Shown here: piece after piece, positions 60,970-64,000 of the stretch | How the letters are laid out: each line of letters opens with the position of its first letter | Position numbering within the stretch: the first letter of the stretch is position 1 | From: Turritopsis dohrnii | Taxonomy: Eukaryota > Cnidaria > Hydrozoa > Anthoathecata > Oceaniidae | Direction: 5' to 3' | NCBI GenBank assembly: GCA_027922465.2 | Contig: BQMF02000068.1 | Location: 434,001 to 498,000, forward strand | Length of the DNA stretch: 64,000 bases | Notes under the pieces: generated by a model | Told to the model about the DNA's origin: nothing | What the model saw: only the letters and a program-made list of their open reading frames with translations | The model's database searches: none | Made by a program: the position numbers and the translations under genes

Positions 60970-62180
60970 CACAAACGACAAGATGGCAAAATATTCATGC
61001 TTAAAAAAGAAGAAATTTGTGCAGTTCTTCACAAGTTCTCAATGATTAATTTTTGAATCTTATTTTATGGTCAGTTTTCATTATATTGAATAACGTGAGC
61101 AACAGGTCATCTATTCATACGGATAACAATGTTACCTAATATCTCGAAATATTTTTTTAGATGTACCTTTTTCATTAAAAAAAAGGTTCGGGTGGTATAC
61201 TACTTCCCTATTCAATTCTACATTAAAAATTGTTTGCTTTATCAAGATGTAGCTAGGCCTTAAAGTTTGCCAGAGGTGTGTTTCTACATATTTACAGCCA
61301 AACTTTTTTTAACAAACCTATATTTAGTAATTATTTGCTTTAATCTGATCCATATTGTCCTTTAATTTAACTTTTAAAAATACTTTTCAAGAGCTTTTTC
61401 GTTTTCTGACTTTTCTGACTCATTGAATTTTTCAACTGTCAGGGGTTGAACCCAGCTACTTCTCGACTTTGAGAGAATGTAGCTGGGTCTCCTGGCTAGA
61501 TTTATGGTAGACTTTCGTATATATTTTTTAACTGTTTTTTTAAAGGATTTGATATTTCGATAAATTCATTATGTTTATCAAGATTTATCGATAAGTCTTC
61601 ATAGATAGATTTATTGAAATATTGATTTTTAAAAAGTTGTATATATTTTAATTTTTTGAACATATAATATATAAACATGATCATGGTTTTTGTCTGTATA
61701 GTCAGGTAAAAATTACCTAGCTTCCTCAGTTGGGAAAAAGAAACGAAAAAAACCAACAAAAAACGATAACGTTATCTTTTTTTCTATCTCTTATTCGTCT
61801 TTCTCTTTGAATGAGGATGGTATTTCACTAAGGTTATATACTGTTTCGTTGCTGAAAAAGCAAATCACCATTTTGAATTGCTTTTTTCAATCGTCTCTAA
61901 GTAGTAGTAATTGTTTATTTGCCATTTTAAAATAAGTACATTACAAATCAGCATAAAAGTTTAATAATATTAATGGCTAGAGATCATACATATAGCCCAA
62001 AGGCTACTTGGAATACTTATAGTAGGACTTCACAGCTCAGCGAGTACAGGACATAGAACCGCAGTTATGGCTATCATCTTACTAAAAGCATGGTTTCTTG
62101 AGTGGGGATTCCCGCACCAAAACTGCTGAGTCATCTTTTCATGTGACTCTTATCATCGCACATTATCTTTAAGTGTGTTT
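60970..62180. other. Non-coding stretch with one hairpin
   Basis: No exon recognised. A hairpin at 61450-61489 has 10 bp arms ACCCAGCTAC/GTAGCTGGGT plus an inner TTCTC/GAGAA stem. It could be a small foldback remnant or a processed-RNA hairpin. Confidence 0.4.
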
Positions 62181-62193
62181 TATTAAAACAAAC

Positions 62194-62520
62194 ATGGCTG
62201 AATCTTTGAAAAACATTATCAACAAGAAAAGATCACGCCATGGGGACGAAAACGAAACAAAAATTTTGGTTACAAAATTGGCAGAAGAACACACTCAGGA
62301 GAGGCTTAAGTCATGCACCAGAAAGAAAGCAATAGTGCAGAATAGTTATGTTTTTGAAAGCAAATGGATACGAAGATCGAGATAAGGATAGCTATAAAAC
62401 TAGAATGCACATGCTAACAACAGCCTACAGGAATTATAAAGATTGAGAAGTATTAGCACAGTTACTGCACCAAAGCTCCTTCGCTATGATGAGATTGGGC
62501 AAGTGATGGCGGATAATTAG
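62194..62520 (+). pseudogene. Myb/SANT-like (trihelix) DNA-binding domain fragment
   Basis: The ORF from 62194 reads MAESLKNIINKKRSRHGDEN, then ETKILVTKLAEEHTQERLKS; after a shift the next frame gives LKANGYEDRDKDSYKTRMHM, LTTAYRNYKD and later LLRYDEIGQVMADN. Trihelix domains carried by Harbinger-type elements have W-x(2)-E-E-T-x-x-L-[IL], then NGY, then a KxKxLxxxY helix, as seen here. The first Trp is replaced (Gly in RHGDENE). At least one frameshift and two stops. Probably the accessory DNA-binding gene of a Harbinger-like element. Confidence 0.55.
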
Positions 62521-62774
62521 TATTTTGTTTTCGTATATACTACCTCACTTGATCACATATGTAATTAAACGCATTTTTGTTCATCCTAACGTTGGACAAC
62601 CAATCTGTCCAATATTTTGACATACCCTCCCTCCAAAAACTCTGATTGCGTGATTTCAACAATATCAAACGGTTAATTGTGGCATATTCTAACATCAATG
62701 CATTAAGCAAATAAAAAAAGGAATTTTTTCTTCTTCTACGACGCCTAATATATAATCATATTTTTGCCCCCGCA

Positions 62775-62870
62775 GCGAGCGTAAGCGAGCGTAAGCATAG
62801 TAGTTTCACAGTAGTAGTAGTAGTAGTAGTACATAGTAGTAGTAAGCATAGCATAGTAGTTTCACGAGAG
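62775..62870 (+). repeat. (TAG)n and AGCGAGCGTA simple repeats
   Basis: GCGAGCGTAAGCGAGCGTAAGC is followed by AGTAGTAGTAGT and GTAAGCATAGCATAGTAG. A microsatellite, with a further CATCATCAT run at about 62905-62925. Confidence 0.8.
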
Positions 62871-63257
62871 ATAGGCGAATGTCAGTTTCCGATTTTGTTC
62901 TTCATCTTCATCATCATCATCCTCCAACTTTCATGTTGACGTTACACGGTGGTATTATTACCTGACTTTGCTTTTTTTCCTTGTCAAAGCATGACACCGT
63001 AGGTGGGAGACAGAATGTTTATTTTCCTAATTTATTATTATATTATACTATGTTATTTAGGAAGTTCGTATGCTAAAATTGCTTAGACATTTTTCATATT
63101 ACTTTTGTGTTGTTTTTGTGAAGTGAACGACAAGTATTTTAAAGCACAGCTTCAAATCTGGAATTTTGTCCACCATTTTTGTATATGTTTTAGCTCTAAA
63201 TCGTTCATTCAATAAATTTTATTCAATGCACTGATTTTTGGCGGATCTTGCCTTAAA

Positions 63258-63299
63258 AAGATTTTAATTGGAGAACGAAAGAAAAGTGACCAATTTTTT

Positions 63300-63335
<36 letters not shown>

Positions 63336-63355
63336 GACTAAAGATTTTAATTGGA
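63258..63355 (+). repeat. 33-G homopolymer flanked by direct repeats
   Basis: 63302-63334 is an uninterrupted run of 33 G. AAAGATTTTAATTGGA occurs just before (about 63258) and just after (about 63340), so the G run sits within a short direct duplication. The glycine-rich ORF across it is not a gene. Confidence 0.85.
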
Positions 63356-64000
63356 TTTCTGTGTATGCAAGAAAGCCTACAAATTGTCGTTCTTCGTGTT
63401 TTTCTTCTTTCTGTCCTCCAAAGATCATGATCAATAAAACATTTTTATATTTTTTTCTTGTTTTTTTTTCTGTAAACTTTGGCTATTTTTTGTTTCGAAT
63501 CAAAGTTTGAAACGCAGATTTCTAAGGATTTTTCGCTTTAATTTTTTTTTTTTTTGAAAAAGTTTTTTTTTTCTTTTGACTCTTACTACGTATCCATGGT
63601 TTTAGTTCACACATTTCTTTTGTTTGTAGCAAATACTTTCTGATGTTACTTGTTAAGCCTTATTTACACTTTTTGAAAGGTATATTAGCATCAGTGTGAC
63701 ATATGGCTAAGATATAACAAAAAGTAACAAGACTTTGTTTGTTTTTGTTTCCGTTGTATAAGCTTGCAATGTATAGCTTGCTGCGTGTACAAATTGGAAT
63801 GCTTGAGCGCGGGGGCATTTTTAGCTAAAGCTACATGCTAGTTATATTTCTTGTTTTCGTCATTTTACAGTATAGTTATAAGAACACCAGTTTGTTCTTT
63901 TTAAAAAAAAATACGAGAAATCTTCTTCAGTATGAAACTGGTGTGAACGCGTGTATTTAAAACTGGATTTAAATCAAAACAAGACGACTTGGAAGTCGAA

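Noticed and set aside
63268..63510. Glycine-run protein
   Set aside because: Created by the G homopolymer; no other support.

Overview
The window is a 64 kb piece of an AT-rich animal nuclear genome, about two thirds A+T by eye, with short spliced exons, many small introns and very dense transposon debris. The mix of cnidarian-style element families and a membrane-anchored PC-esterase-like gene pair suggests a cnidarian, possibly a hydrozoan. That placement is an inference from gene style, not a proven assignment. No bacterial operons, CRISPR arrays or rRNA genes were seen.

Host genes. The clearest gene is a PP1-type serine/threonine phosphatase on the minus strand (15145-18732). Its ten exons join in frame to 311 codons with every catalytic motif present. 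A second host family is a two-exon, type II membrane PC-esterase/SGNH-like protein. It occurs twice as parts of one segmental duplication (4.6-13.2 kb and 54.2-57.4 kb). The distal copy (54917-56453) is open, with 437 codons. The proximal copy (6979-8447) carries a single-base insertion that stops exon 1. The proximal duplicon has since been expanded by transposon insertions.

Layout. 0-4.5 kb: non-coding, with small inverted-repeat elements. 4.6-13.2 kb: duplicon A, including the broken esterase, a large foldback element, a hAT-like remnant and a tRNA-like SINE. 13.9-14.4 kb: a MITE. 15-18.7 kb: PP1. 19.1-20.65 kb: a decayed CR1/Jockey-like retrotransposon split by a MITE. 23.2-24 kb: a dead Ulp1/C48-like protease. 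24.7-29.8 kb: nested inverted-repeat elements and a tyrosine-recombinase fragment. 33.0-33.6 kb: a C-poor tract. 36.25-39.9 kb: three tandem 1.2 kb units. 40.5-40.9 kb: an ORF with an in-frame 156 bp duplication. 42.7-45.15 kb: MITEs, one nested in another. 45.7-46.3 kb: a zinc-finger fragment and a tRNA-like sequence. 46.6-49.3 kb: a P/THAP9-type transposon with a 666-codon ORF. 50.6-53.9 kb: a decayed BEL/Pao retrotransposon. 54.1-57.4 kb: duplicon B. 57.25-58.7 kb: a multi-exon transposon-type gene on the minus strand. 58.7-61 kb: a 2.2 kb inverted-repeat element. 62.2-62.5 kb: a Myb/SANT-like fragment. 63.3 kb: a 33-G homopolymer.

The most intriguing candidate is the triplicated 1.2 kb unit. 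On the minus strand each copy has, in order, a 9 bp hairpin, a GTAGG splice-donor-like site, a second hairpin and an AUUUUUG Sm-like site. That is the order expected of a spliced-leader RNA gene. Both esterase copies keep an acceptor-like TTTTTCAG about 65 nt upstream of their ATG, which would fit 5' trans-splicing or a 5' UTR intron. This is a hypothesis; small-RNA or 5'-end data would decide it.
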